From Acidipropionibacterium jensenii DSM 20535 (lineage in GTDB: Bacteria > Actinomycetota > Actinomycetes > Propionibacteriales > Propionibacteriaceae): a DNA stretch of 64,000 nucleotides. The notes under the pieces were generated by a model. The model was not told the origin of the DNA. It made no database searches and saw nothing but the letters and a program-made list of their open reading frames with translations. This document shows, in pieces, positions 37,337 to 45,793 of this stretch (position 1 is the stretch's first letter; every line of letters starts with the position of its first letter). The stretch is from contig NZ_AUDD01000001.1 in the NCBI RefSeq assembly GCF_000425285.1, positions 186,001 to 250,000 of the forward strand, read 5' to 3'. The position numbers and the translations under genes are program-made.

Positions 37337-37600
37337 TCACCTGCTGTTGTCGGCGGCGGGTCCACCGGTGATGGACTCGCCCTCGTCGACGACCGTGGGG
37401 TTGAGCGCGTTCCACAGCAGGAGCGCACCGCACACGGCCAGCAGGACGATGCCCGACCAGAGATTGGCCCCGGCATTGGTCATCGCGATCCCCATGATGG
37501 TGAGGATGACGCCGTAGATCCCCATCAGGCTACCGATGATGACGCGGATGTCACCGAGTCCGGCGGTGTGCCGGCTCTTCGTCGTTGTGTTCTTCGCCAT
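37337..37600 (-). CDS. Small two-helix membrane protein linked to the symporter
   Basis: An 87-residue protein with helices at about 18-40 (IRVIIGSLMGIYGVILTIMGIA) and 46-65 (LWSGIVLLAVCGALLLWNAL), and a soluble acidic end. It lies 16 bases downstream of the symporter gene on the same strand, so it is co-transcribed and may be an accessory subunit of the transporter. Not a recognised family from sequence alone. Confidence 0.65.
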   Translation of the reverse strand: MAKNTTTKSRHTAGLGDIRVIIGSLMGIYGVILTIMGIAMTNAGANLWSGIVLLAVCGALLLWNALNPTVVDEGESITGGPAADNSR

Positions 37601-37616
37601 GTTGTGCGCCTCGCTG

Positions 37617-39326
37617 TCAGAAGAGGAAGTTGAGGATGATGACCAGGACCAGGGAGACTCCGGCCAGCGGGACGGTCCGCTTGTACCAGGGCTGGTTCTT
37701 CTCCTCGGGATCCGTCAAGGACTCCTTGGGAGTCTCCGAGTAGACCAGGCCGACCAGCTCGGAGGCAGGCTTCGGCGTAGTGAACAAGGACACCACGATG
37801 CTGACCACGATATCCACCACGAATCCCGCGGCGGCGGCCACGAAGGAGATGCCCTGGCCACTCAGTGAGTACACGCCCAGAGCGCTCGGCAGCCAGACGG
37901 CGACGGCGGCCAGGGTGCCCGATGCCAGGCCGGACCAGCCGGCGGCCGGGGTGGAGCGCTTCCAGAACATGCCGAGGATGAAGGTCGCGAAGAGCGGCGC
38001 GTTGAAGAACCCGAACAGGGTCTGGAGGTAGTCCATGATGTTCGAGTAGTTCGAGGCGATGGCCGCGGTGCCGATGGCGATGATCGACGCCGCCACGGTG
38101 GCGAGGCGTCCGACCTTCACGTAGTAACCGTCGGGCTTGTCCTTCTTGACGTAGTGCTGCCAGATGTCCACGCTGAACACGGTGTTGAAGGCCGAGATGT
38201 TGGCGGCCATGCCTGCCATGAAGGCGGCCAGCAGGCCGGTGATCGCCAGGCCCACCAGGCCGTTGGGCAGCAGGTCCTGGATCAGGTACAGCACGGAGTC
38301 GTTGTAGGTGACGGTGCCTGAGGCGCCGCCGGCCACCGTCTGGCCGGCCTTGGTGGCGGCGATCTCGGGGACGAGCACGGCGGCCAGGACGCCGGGGAGA
38401 ACCGTGACGAAGGGCACCAGCATCTTGGGGAAGGTGCCGATGATCGGGGTGCGGCGGGCGTCCGAGAGGGACTTGGAGGCCATCGCGCGCTGGACCTCGA
38501 CGAAGTTCGTGGTCCAGTAGCCGAAGCCGAGCACGAAGCCCAGCCCGAAGACGATGCCGATGACCGACAGGACCGGGTTGTCGAAGCCCGACAGGGACTG
38601 GCCGGGCCAGGAGTTGAGCTGTTCGCCGGCGGGGACGATGGCGCCGGGGTGGGCAGCGGCGGCCTCGGTGATCCTGGCCTTGAGGCCGTTCCAGCCGCCG
38701 ACTCGGTGCAGGCCGATGAGAACCATCGGGAGCAGGCCGGCGATGATCACGAAGAACTGCAGCACCTCGTTGTAGATAGCCGCGGACAGGCCGCCGAAGG
38801 TGATGTAGGCCAGCACGATGATGGCCGCGACGATGAGGGCCACCCACAGCGGCCAGCCCAGCAGAGCATGGACGATGCTGCCGAGCAGGTACAGGTTGAC
38901 GCCGGCGACGAGGAGCTGGGCGACGGCGAAGGACAGCGAGTTCACCAGGTGGGCGGCGGGCCCGAACCGCTTCAGCATGAACTCGGGCACCGAGCGGACG
39001 CCGGAGCCGTAGTAGAAGGGCATCATGACGACGCCCAGGAAGAGCATCGCGGGAACCGCGCCGACCCAGAAGTAGTGCAGGGTGGGTAGTCCGAGTTCGG
39101 CCCCGTTGGCCGACATGCCCATGATCTCGACAGCGCCGAGGTTGGCCGAGACGAAGGCCAGGCCGGTCACCCAGGCCGGCAGCCGGCGTCCCGACAGGAA
39201 GAAGTCGAGGGAGTCCGAGATCTGGTGCCGGGCCATGTACCCGATGCCCAGAACGAACGCGAAGTAGACGATCAGGATCACGTAGTCGATCGGACTGGCG
39301 TGGATCAGTGTCTGCAGTGCCACCAT
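37617..39326 (-). CDS. Sodium/solute symporter (SSS family, galactose-type)
   Basis: A 569-residue protein with about 14 helices of the SSS family (SglT-like Na+/galactose group). DSLDFFLSGRRLPAWVTGLAFVSANLGAVEIMG (near the N-terminus) and FGGLSAAIYNEVLQFFVIIAG are family motifs, and GFGYWTTNFVEVQRAMASKSLSDARRTPI follows the sodium-site helix. The divergent galK suggests the substrate is galactose. The start at ATG 39326 has GGAGG about 9 bases upstream; the longer frame to 39398 is not conserved-looking. Confidence 0.9.
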   Translation of the reverse strand: MVALQTLIHASPIDYVILIVYFAFVLGIGYMARHQISDSLDFFLSGRRLPAWVTGLAFVSANLGAVEIMGMSANGAELGLPTLHYFWVGAVPAMLFLGVVMMPFYYGSGVRSVPEFMLKRFGPAAHLVNSLSFAVAQLLVAGVNLYLLGSIVHALLGWPLWVALIVAAIIVLAYITFGGLSAAIYNEVLQFFVIIAGLLPMVLIGLHRVGGWNGLKARITEAAAAHPGAIVPAGEQLNSWPGQSLSGFDNPVLSVIGIVFGLGFVLGFGYWTTNFVEVQRAMASKSLSDARRTPIIGTFPKMLVPFVTVLPGVLAAVLVPEIAATKAGQTVAGGASGTVTYNDSVLYLIQDLLPNGLVGLAITGLLAAFMAGMAANISAFNTVFSVDIWQHYVKKDKPDGYYVKVGRLATVAASIIAIGTAAIASNYSNIMDYLQTLFGFFNAPLFATFILGMFWKRSTPAAGWSGLASGTLAAVAVWLPSALGVYSLSGQGISFVAAAAGFVVDIVVSIVVSLFTTPKPASELVGLVYSETPKESLTDPEEKNQPWYKRTVPLAGVSLVLVIILNFLF

Positions 39327-39666
39327 CGTGAATATCCTCCCCGGGTGGCGACGTCGGTTGGCGGCCGGTCGTCGGTCGCTGCGAGGATCGTTCCCCACAG
39401 GTCGTCATCCCGAATGTTTGCGTTACCGCAGCAGGGTGCGGATCCGGTCGTGGAAGCGTGCCTGTGGATATCTATGTTTCGTCAAGATTCGGCGCGTGTC
39501 AAGGCCGCATGTCATACTTGTACTTGTGGTGGCGTAAACATTCACGGCCGCCGATCAGGCTCGGTTCCACCGCACCGTGGCGGGGTCGGGCGGGTGCCGT
39601 GCGATGTTCGTCACCTCACCTATCAACGGGGCCGGCGCAGGCCCCGTCCGCAGGATCGGAGTCATC
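39327..39666. promoter_or_regulatory. Divergent control region of the galactose genes
   Basis: This 340-base gap has no gene and contains two oppositely oriented copies of a LacI-type half-site: GAATGTTTGCG (39412-39422) and CGTAAACATTC (39533-39543), which match at 10 of 11 positions, about 120 bases apart. CGTAAACA is the usual half-site of many LacI-family operators. A repressor dimer pair could loop the DNA and control symporter and galK together. The LacI gene after galK is the probable source. Confidence 0.5.
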
Positions 39667-40896
39667 GTGGACACGCAGCAGGACCTGCAGGAGCAGGACC
39701 CCCAGGAGATTGTTCCCGCCTGGACCGCCCAGGAAGGCGCCGAGGGCGCCGTCGCACTGTTCGAGGACACCTTCGGCCAGAAGGCCGACGGGGTGTGGGC
39801 GTCCCCCGGGCGGGTCAACATCATCGGGGAGCACACCGACTACAACGGCGGCCTGTGCCTGCCGATCGCCCTGCCGCACCGCACCTATGTGGCACTGCGG
39901 CGCCGTGATGACGCCGAGGTGCGCCTCGTCTCGTCCTTCGACGGCGAGGTGCTGCGCTGGGACGGCGCCCTGCCGGACGTCCATCCCGGCGGTGTGAGGG
40001 GCTGGGTCGGCTACACCGCCGGTATCGCCTGGGCCCTGGCCGGGGCAGGGCACCAGATCTCCGGATTCGACGCCGCCCTGGTCAGCTGCGTGCCCACGGC
40101 GGCCGGGCTGTCCTCCTCGGCCGCCGTGGAGTGCGCCGTCGGGCTGGCCCTCGACGACGTCAACGGCCTCGGGCTGGGAGCCACCGACGCGGGCCGCGCC
40201 GCACTCGTCGATCTGGCCGTGCACACCGAGAACGACCTGGTCGGCGCGCCCACCGGCGGCCTGGACCAGGCCGCGTCGCTGCGCACCGCCGAGGGCAGGG
40301 CCCTGCTGCTGGACTGCCAGGACGGCTCGGTCCGCCAGGTCCCCTTCGACCTGGCCGCCGAGGATCTCGAACTCCTGGTGATCGACACCCGCGCCAAGCA
40401 CAGCCACGCCACCGGAGGCTACGGGCAGCGACGGGCCACCTGCGAGGCCGCCGCGAAGACCCTCGGCGTCGGCACGCTGCGAGAGATCACCGATCTCGAC
40501 GGCGCCCTGGCACGCCTGGCCGATGACGAGCCGGTCCGCCGGGTGCGCCACGTCGTCACCGAGATCCAGCGGGTCCGCGACTTCGTCGCACTGGTGGAGG
40601 CCGGCCGGCTGCTCGACGTCGGACCGCTGATGAACGCCTCCCACGACTCGCTGCGCGACGACTACGAGGTGACCTGCCCCGAGCTGGACGTCGCGGTGGA
40701 CGCCGCCCGATCGGCCGGGGCCATCGGCGCCCGGATGACCGGCGGAGGGTTCGGCGGCTGCGCGATCGCCCTGGTGGACGCCGAGAAGCGCGACGACGTG
40801 GCCGCGGCCGCCGTGGCCGCCTTCGCCGAACACGGTTTCGCGGCACCGAGGCTCTACGCGGCGATCCCGTCCGCGGCGGGCAGCCGGGTCAACTGA
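39667..40896 (+). CDS. galK: Galactokinase
   Basis: A 409-residue GHMP kinase that phosphorylates galactose to galactose-1-phosphate (Leloir pathway). SPGRVNIIGEHTDYNGG (46-62) is the galactokinase signature, PTAAGLSSSAAVE the ATP-binding GHMP motif, and GARMTGGGFGGCAIALV motif 3. The GTG start at 39667 has CGGAG upstream. The second LacI gene starts 12 bases after it. galT and galE are not nearby; a GalT-like DUF4921 gene lies 16 kb upstream. Confidence 0.95.
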   Translation: MDTQQDLQEQDPQEIVPAWTAQEGAEGAVALFEDTFGQKADGVWASPGRVNIIGEHTDYNGGLCLPIALPHRTYVALRRRDDAEVRLVSSFDGEVLRWDGALPDVHPGGVRGWVGYTAGIAWALAGAGHQISGFDAALVSCVPTAAGLSSSAAVECAVGLALDDVNGLGLGATDAGRAALVDLAVHTENDLVGAPTGGLDQAASLRTAEGRALLLDCQDGSVRQVPFDLAAEDLELLVIDTRAKHSHATGGYGQRRATCEAAAKTLGVGTLREITDLDGALARLADDEPVRRVRHVVTEIQRVRDFVALVEAGRLLDVGPLMNASHDSLRDDYEVTCPELDVAVDAARSAGAIGARMTGGGFGGCAIALVDAEKRDDVAAAAVAAFAEHGFAAPRLYAAIPSAAGSRVN

Positions 40897-40908
40897 GGAG
40901 ACCCCGAG

Positions 40909-41985
40909 ATGGCCGATGGACGCGGCGGGGTGCCATCGCGGGGAGCGTCCCAGCGAGACGTCGCAGCGGTGGCCGGGGTGTCCCCGCAGACCGTCTCGCG
41001 GGTGCTCAACGGCTCCGAGAGGGTGCTTCCGGCGACCCGTGAGAAGGTGCTGCGGGCGATGGAGGCACTGGGCTATGTGCCCAACGGGGCGGCCCGGGCG
41101 CTGCGCTACGGACGACACGGCTGCCTGGGTCTGATCAGCACCGACTTCTCGCGCACCGGGGAGGCCAGGACCGTCCAGGCGGTGGTGGACGCCGCCGCCG
41201 AGCGGGGCTTCGACACCGTCCTGGGGCAGATCGGCCGTCCGTTGGACGGGATGGGCAGCTCGGAGGCCTTCGAGATCGGGTACCGGTCGTTGCTGGCGCG
41301 CACCGGGCTGATGGTCGACGGATTCGTCGTCCAGGGAATCGAACTCGGCCATCCGGAGTCCCTGCCGACGGTCCCGGTGCCGCTGGTGGTGGCCAGCAGC
41401 CGGCCGGGACCGTTGACGAGTGTGGGCTGCGGACAGGTCGAGGGGGTGCGGCGGGCGGTGGAGCACCTGCTGGAGCTGGGTCACCGGACGGTGCACTGCG
41501 TGGCCGGTCCGGAGAGCTCCCTGCAGGCCGCCGACCGGCTGTGCAGCTGGTACCAGACCCTGGTCGACCACGGTGCCCGGGTGCCCGAGCCGGTGCCCGG
41601 AGACTGGGGGAGCGAGTCGGGCTACCGGGCCGCCGACCGGCTGCTGGCCGATCCGGAGCTGACGGCGGTGTTCTGCGTCAACGACGAGATGGCCGCCGGC
41701 CTGATGTCGGCCCTGCACGAGCGTGGGTTGCGGATCCCCGAGGATGTCTCGGTGGTCGGCTTCGACGACGTGATGGCCGAGCGGCTGTGGCCGAGGCTGA
41801 CCACGGTGCGCCAGGACTTCGCCGAGATCGGACGGCGTCTCATCGATGAGCTGCTGCGGCTGATCCACGGGGCGGACGCGGTCGGGCAGGACGCGAGCGG
41901 CAGCTCGGTGGCCGAGACCACCCACCTGCTGGTGGACAGTCCGCTCATCATCCGGGACAGCAGCGGGCCTCCCCCGCATGACTGA
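40909..41985 (+). CDS. LacI family regulator of the galactose genes
   Basis: A 358-residue repressor with the HTH at ASQRDVAAVAGVSPQTVSRVLNGSERVLPATREKVLRAMEALGY (13-56) and a ligand domain (LVVASSRPGP, VAGPESSLQAADRLCSWYQTLVDHGARVPEP, VFCVNDEMAAGLMSALHERGLRIPEDVSVVGFDD). It is 12 bases downstream of galK and should be co-transcribed, so it likely controls its own operon via the half-sites in the 39.3-39.7 kb gap. GGAGACCCCGAG precedes the ATG. Confidence 0.92.
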   Translation: MADGRGGVPSRGASQRDVAAVAGVSPQTVSRVLNGSERVLPATREKVLRAMEALGYVPNGAARALRYGRHGCLGLISTDFSRTGEARTVQAVVDAAAERGFDTVLGQIGRPLDGMGSSEAFEIGYRSLLARTGLMVDGFVVQGIELGHPESLPTVPVPLVVASSRPGPLTSVGCGQVEGVRRAVEHLLELGHRTVHCVAGPESSLQAADRLCSWYQTLVDHGARVPEPVPGDWGSESGYRAADRLLADPELTAVFCVNDEMAAGLMSALHERGLRIPEDVSVVGFDDVMAERLWPRLTTVRQDFAEIGRRLIDELLRLIHGADAVGQDASGSSVAETTHLLVDSPLIIRDSSGPPPHD

Positions 41986-42006
41986 GTGCGTTCTGGACTG
42001 AGTGCG

Positions 42007-43971
42007 CTACTGGGGCTGCACCGGGTTGTAGGCGCAGACGTCGGTGACCGACTGGCTCACCCTGGTCGGCGTCGGGCTGGAACTGGGGGAGGGAGTCGGG
42101 GACGGCTTCGGGGTGGCCGTGGCGGTGCGGCTGGGGCGCGGCGAGGCCGAGGTGACCGGACGATTCCGGTTGCTGACATTGGATGCGTCGGCGATGGCGT
42201 CCTTCACCTGGTTGCGCATCAGCGAGTAGTTGGGGTCGAAAGCGACGAAGCCGTTCTTGCCCTGGGTGAAGAGCAGCCGGTTGACATTGGCCCCGCGCAT
42301 CCGGATCACCAGGGCGACGAAGGCCGGCAGCATCCCCTGCGGGATGTCGGAGATCACCATGTCGCCGGAGGCCGAGGCGATCGCCTCGAACCGGGTGAGG
42401 ACGGTCTGGGGGCTCACCTGGTCCAGCACCGCCTTGATGAGGCAGGACTGGCGTCCCATCCGGTCGTAGTCGGTGGAGGCCGAGCGGCTGCGGGCGTACC
42501 ACATCGCGCGGTAGCCGTTGAGGTGCTGATCGGGGCCGATCTCGATGTAGCCGGTCGGCTCCTTGCCCTCGGTGTTGCCGGCGATCGGCAGCCTCTCGTT
42601 GACGTTGACGGTCACCCCGCCGACGGCGTCGACGAACTTCTGCAGGCCGTCGATGTCGAGCATCACGAAGTAGTCGATGTTGAGTCCGAGGGCCTCACCG
42701 ATACCCAGCTTGAGGGCGTCCGCCCCCGGGTAGTCGGTGGCTCCCATGGCGTCCTTGTGGTCATTCTGGACGGTGCTCCACACCGCGTTGGCGAAGAAGT
42801 CCGAGTCGTCGCCGTGGCCGTTGCTGAACCCCTTCGGATAGATCTTGTGGAGGGGGGAGTCCTCGGGGAAGGGAAGGGATGCCAGGTTGCGGGGGATCTG
42901 GATGATCGTGGTGTTGCCGGTCTGGGTGTCGATCGAGGCCACCATCATGGTGTCGGTGTTCATCTCGCCGTGGGCTCGGTAGTTGCGCGAGGAGGAGTCG
43001 TCACCACCGACCAGCAGGACGTTGACCCGGGGCTTCTGGCGCCAGATCTCGTCGACGCTCTGGTTGTAGTCGATGGCGGGCCTGGTGCCCGACCGGGACT
43101 CGGAGAAGATCTTGCCCAGGGCGGCCGCCTCGTCGTGGGCGTAGCGTGCCGCGATCGCCATCGGTGCCGCGATTGCCAGGGACAGGGTGCCGACCAGGAT
43201 CGCCGAGATCCACCGTTGGGTCCTGGTGATCCGGCGGGGCCGGATGTCGAGGTGGGTGACGACGAGCAGACCGACCAGCAGGACGGCGAGCAGCGGGACG
43301 CCGATCGAGATGACATTGAGGACCCGGGGCCGCACGGCGACCGAGGCGACCAGGGCCGGGTTCGCGAACCCGGTGAGGACGACTGCGGTGAGGCCGGCCA
43401 GTGCCAGGCCGGTCACGACGAGTCCTGCTCGCCGGCGACTGTGGTGGCGACTGGCCCACAGGCCCAGGCCGGGGACCAGGGCGCCCAGCACCGTCCAGAA
43501 GGCCGATCGGCGGTACTCTCCCCGCTCCTCGTGACGCGCGGCGCGGGTGGCCTTTCGGCTGTCGGCTGCCGCGTAGCGACCCTCCTGGAACGACTGATCG
43601 GAGTCGTCGCGGGTGCGGCGGGCCGAGGAGTCGGCGTCATGGGCCCACCGGTCACTGGCCGAGAGCACGGCCGATCCGTCATCGGTGGCCGCGCGCCGGA
43701 CCCGGTCCCGATCGCGGGCCGCGCTCGACGGATCGGTCGCCTCGTCCTCCAGATCCTCCGGCCGCATCGCGTGGGTGGGCTCGTAGCTGCCGGTGGCGTC
43801 CTCGGACAGACCGCGCCGTGGTCCACCGGCCGCGCGCTCCTGCCGGAGCTCGTTATCGAGTGCGCGCCGACTGAAGACGTGGGTGTCGTCCATCGACTCG
43901 GGGTCGTTCATCCACCAGGGGTCGGCGTGGCGTGGAGAGCGAGGGTCACCGCCGGAGTGGGAGTCGACCAT
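42007..43971 (-). CDS. LytR-CpsA-Psr (LCP) family wall-polymer ligase
   Basis: A 654-residue membrane protein. The first ~150 residues are hydrophilic and charged (cytoplasmic), followed by about four transmembrane helices (SAFWTVLGALVPGLGLW, AGLVVTGLALAGLTAVVLTG, VISIGVPLLAVLLVGLLVV, AILVGTLSLAIAAPMAIAA), then the extracytoplasmic LCP domain: NTDTMMVASIDTQTGNTTIIQIPRNL and DYFVMLDIDGLQKFVDAVGGVTVNV with conserved Asp and Arg residues, and MWYARSRSASTDYDRMGRQ. It attaches wall polymers such as teichoic-type or arabinogalactan chains to peptidoglycan. The C-terminus is a Pro/Ser/Thr-rich tail. The start at ATG 43971 has GAGAGGA upstream; it converges on the LacI gene. Confidence 0.9.
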   Translation of the reverse strand: MVDSHSGGDPRSPRHADPWWMNDPESMDDTHVFSRRALDNELRQERAAGGPRRGLSEDATGSYEPTHAMRPEDLEDEATDPSSAARDRDRVRRAATDDGSAVLSASDRWAHDADSSARRTRDDSDQSFQEGRYAAADSRKATRAARHEERGEYRRSAFWTVLGALVPGLGLWASRHHSRRRAGLVVTGLALAGLTAVVLTGFANPALVASVAVRPRVLNVISIGVPLLAVLLVGLLVVTHLDIRPRRITRTQRWISAILVGTLSLAIAAPMAIAARYAHDEAAALGKIFSESRSGTRPAIDYNQSVDEIWRQKPRVNVLLVGGDDSSSRNYRAHGEMNTDTMMVASIDTQTGNTTIIQIPRNLASLPFPEDSPLHKIYPKGFSNGHGDDSDFFANAVWSTVQNDHKDAMGATDYPGADALKLGIGEALGLNIDYFVMLDIDGLQKFVDAVGGVTVNVNERLPIAGNTEGKEPTGYIEIGPDQHLNGYRAMWYARSRSASTDYDRMGRQSCLIKAVLDQVSPQTVLTRFEAIASASGDMVISDIPQGMLPAFVALVIRMRGANVNRLLFTQGKNGFVAFDPNYSLMRNQVKDAIADASNVSNRNRPVTSASPRPSRTATATPKPSPTPSPSSSPTPTRVSQSVTDVCAYNPVQPQ

Positions 43972-44134
43972 GCTCGTCCTCTCGACGACGGATAGTTGCA
44001 GACAAGTGTTACTCGTGACGGATGTGGCGGCCGAAGCCGGATCCATGGTAGCCGCGGGCTGTCAACCGATCCTCGTCGACGTGGTCGGGTTGACGGGCGG
44101 TGTCGGGCCGCAGGGGTCGGGACGAGGGTCAGAA

Positions 44135-44163
44135 TTGCTGAGCCGCCGGGTTGTCGATAAGGT
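44135..44163 (+). promoter_or_regulatory. Promoter of tRNA-Ser(GCU)
   Basis: TTGCTG (44135-44140) and TAAGGT (44158-44163) with a 17-base spacer, about 15 bases before the mature tRNA. Confidence 0.55.
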
Positions 44164-44177
44164 GGTCCGGCATCCTT

Positions 44178-44268
44178 GGAGGTGTCGCCTAGTCTGGTCT
44201 ATGGCGCCCGCCTGCTAAGCGGGTTTGGGACTTAACTCCCATCGCGGGTTCAAATCCCGCCACCTCCG
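44178..44268 (+). tRNA. tRNA-Ser (anticodon GCU)
   Basis: Acceptor stem GGAGGTG/CACCTCC, discriminator G, and an encoded CCA just after (44269-44271). The anticodon loop CTGCTAA (44212-44218) gives GCU, reading AGC/AGU. The T-arm GCGGGTTCAAATCCCGC and a long variable arm confirm a class II tRNA. Confidence 0.96.
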
Positions 44269-44325
44269 CCAAGGGACGTGACCGTAGATCACGACCCCGT
44301 TCTCCGAGCCTGCGGGACCGGAGAT

Positions 44326-44354
44326 TTGATGACTGGCAGCACCTGTTGTACAGT
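44326..44354 (+). promoter_or_regulatory. Promoter of tRNA-Arg(ACG)
   Basis: TTGATG (44326-44331) and TACAGT (44349-44354) with a 17-base spacer, about 21 bases before the tRNA. Together with the tRNA and terminator it is a self-contained unit. Confidence 0.6.
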
Positions 44355-44375
44355 CTCCTATTGCGCGAAGCGCTA

Positions 44376-44448
44376 GCGCCCGTGGCTTAACGGATAGAGC
44401 ATCTGACTACGGATCAGAAGGTTGGGGGTTCGAATCCCTCCGGGCGCG
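44376..44448 (+). tRNA. tRNA-Arg (anticodon ACG)
   Basis: Acceptor stem GCGCCCG/CGGGCGC, discriminator G. The anticodon stem TCTGA/TCAGA flanks loop CTACGGA, giving ACG (inosine at the wobble position after TadA editing, reading CGU/CGC/CGA). The T-arm is GGGGGTTCGAATCCCTC-like. The tadA gene that would edit it is in this window. Confidence 0.96.
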
Positions 44449-44941
44449 CAGGATGAAGGACCCACCCATTCGGGTGGGTCTTTCTGCGTTCGGCGGGCAT
44501 CAACTGGTTCTCCACGAGCCGGCGGGCCTTCTCCGGGGTCCAGTCGGAGGGGAAGCCGGCCGCTGCCAGGGAGGCGTCGAAGTCCCGGGACAGGGCGGTG
44601 TACTGCTCAGCCCGTTGTCGGGCGGTGGCCTCCATCAGGGCCGACCACTGGGACTGGTCGTCGATCTGGCTGGCCAGACCCTTCTCCCCGACCAGTTTGG
44701 ACAGTTCGCATGCCGCGGCGTCCACTGCAACCCGACTGTTGCGCATCTCCCGCTCGGCGATGAGCAGGCGGGCGTAGGCGGCAACCACGTCAGACGGGAG
44801 GTCGGTCCGCGACCTCTTACCCCGGTGTCCACTCAGGCCCCACCACACCACGGCGTGAACCGCCTTCTTGAATTGATGCTGATGCGCACTCGACCGCGAG
44901 CCCGTTCGGCAGGTGGCGAAGGCATTGTCTGAGAGAATCAT
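44414..44941 (-). CDS. Hypothetical helical ORF, 3' end antisense to tRNA-Arg
   Basis: Not recognised. A frame from ATG 44941 (or GTG 44965) encodes about 175 residues. Its middle looks protein-like: LPSDVVAAYARLLIAEREMRNSRVAVDAAACELSKLVG is predicted helical and charged, and TPEKARRLVENQL likewise. The last ~20 residues are only the antisense of the terminator and tRNA-Arg, ending in RPEGFEPPTF, a common artefact of reading tRNA genes backwards. The gene may be a remnant of DNA inserted at the tRNA, or not expressed at all. Confidence 0.35.
   Translation of the reverse strand: MILSDNAFATCRTGSRSSAHQHQFKKAVHAVVWWGLSGHRGKRSRTDLPSDVVAAYARLLIAEREMRNSRVAVDAAACELSKLVGEKGLASQIDDQSQWSALMEATARQRAEQYTALSRDFDASLAAAGFPSDWTPEKARRLVENQLMPAERRKTHPNGWVLHPARPEGFEPPTF
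44459..44485 (+). terminator. Rho-independent terminator after tRNA-Arg
   Basis: A 9-bp perfect stem GACCCACCC/GGGTGGGTC with loop ATTC followed by TTTCT. Confidence 0.9.
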
Positions 44942-45033
44942 AGGGGAAATCTCACAGATCGACACCAGGGGGGGCTGTGGGATGCTGGAGCCGAGCCGAC
45001 CCCCGGGAGGCCGGACATCGGTGAGAGGGACAT

Positions 45034-45756
45034 ATGCCAGCCATCTTCGCCCACCGCGGGGCCCACAAGAATCTGCCGGAGAACACCATGCCGGCCTTTC
45101 AGGAAGCCATCGACGAGGACGCCGACGGCATCGAGCTGGACGTCCAGATGACCAGTGACGGCCACCTGGTGGTCTGCCACGACGAGACCATCGACCGGAC
45201 CAGTGACGGCACCGGACAGATCGTCGACCACAGCCTCCAGGAGCTGCGGGCGCTGAACTTCGCGGCCGGCAGTGCAGACTGGGAGCCGGCCACCATCCCG
45301 CTGCTCGACGAGGTGCTGGATCTGCTGGCTCCCACTGAGGTCGGCCTCAACATCGAGCTGAAGAACAGCGTGGTGCGCTACCGGGGACTCGAGGAGCAGA
45401 CCGTCGCCGCTGTCAGGGCCCACCGGATGGCCGACCAGGTGGTGCTGTCCAGCTTCAACCACCGCAGCCTGGTCGCCCTCGCCGAGATCGCCCCAAAGAT
45501 CCGCCGCGGCCTGCTGTACTCCGACGATCTGGCCGACCCCTGGGACTACGCCCACCGGATCGGCGTCCAGGCGGTCCACCCCGGAGGATGGCTGCTGAGG
45601 GGCCGCGACGACGTCCCGCGGTTCCATGCCGCCGGGCTCGGGGTGCGGGTGTGGACCCTCGACGACCCCGACCAGATCAGGGAGGCGGCCGCACTGGGGG
45701 TCGACGCCGTCATCACCAACGACCCGACCGGAGCCCGGGCCGCCCTGGCGCACTGA
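45034..45756 (+). CDS. Glycerophosphodiester phosphodiesterase
   Basis: A 240-residue GDPD-family TIM-barrel enzyme that hydrolyses glycerophosphodiesters to glycerol-3-phosphate and an alcohol. AHRGAHKNLPENTMPAF holds the catalytic His7-Arg8 pair and metal ligand Glu; GIELDVQMTSDGHLVVCHDETIDRTSDG gives Glu, Asp and the second catalytic His; GVRVWTLDDPDQIREAAALGVDAVITNDP closes the barrel. No signal peptide, so the cytosolic (UgpQ-like) type. GAGAGGG precedes ATG 45034. It converges on the peptidase gene. Confidence 0.94.
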   Translation: MPAIFAHRGAHKNLPENTMPAFQEAIDEDADGIELDVQMTSDGHLVVCHDETIDRTSDGTGQIVDHSLQELRALNFAAGSADWEPATIPLLDEVLDLLAPTEVGLNIELKNSVVRYRGLEEQTVAAVRAHRMADQVVLSSFNHRSLVALAEIAPKIRRGLLYSDDLADPWDYAHRIGVQAVHPGGWLLRGRDDVPRFHAAGLGVRVWTLDDPDQIREAAALGVDAVITNDPTGARAALAH

Positions 45757-45793
45757 GCGCCCGGTCGGGGCCGCCGCTGGCCGGTCAGGCAGG

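Noticed and set aside
39616-41979. A 787-codon minus frame opposite galK and LacI.
   Set aside because: Low-complexity Arg/Gly/His composition and full antisense overlap with two clear genes.
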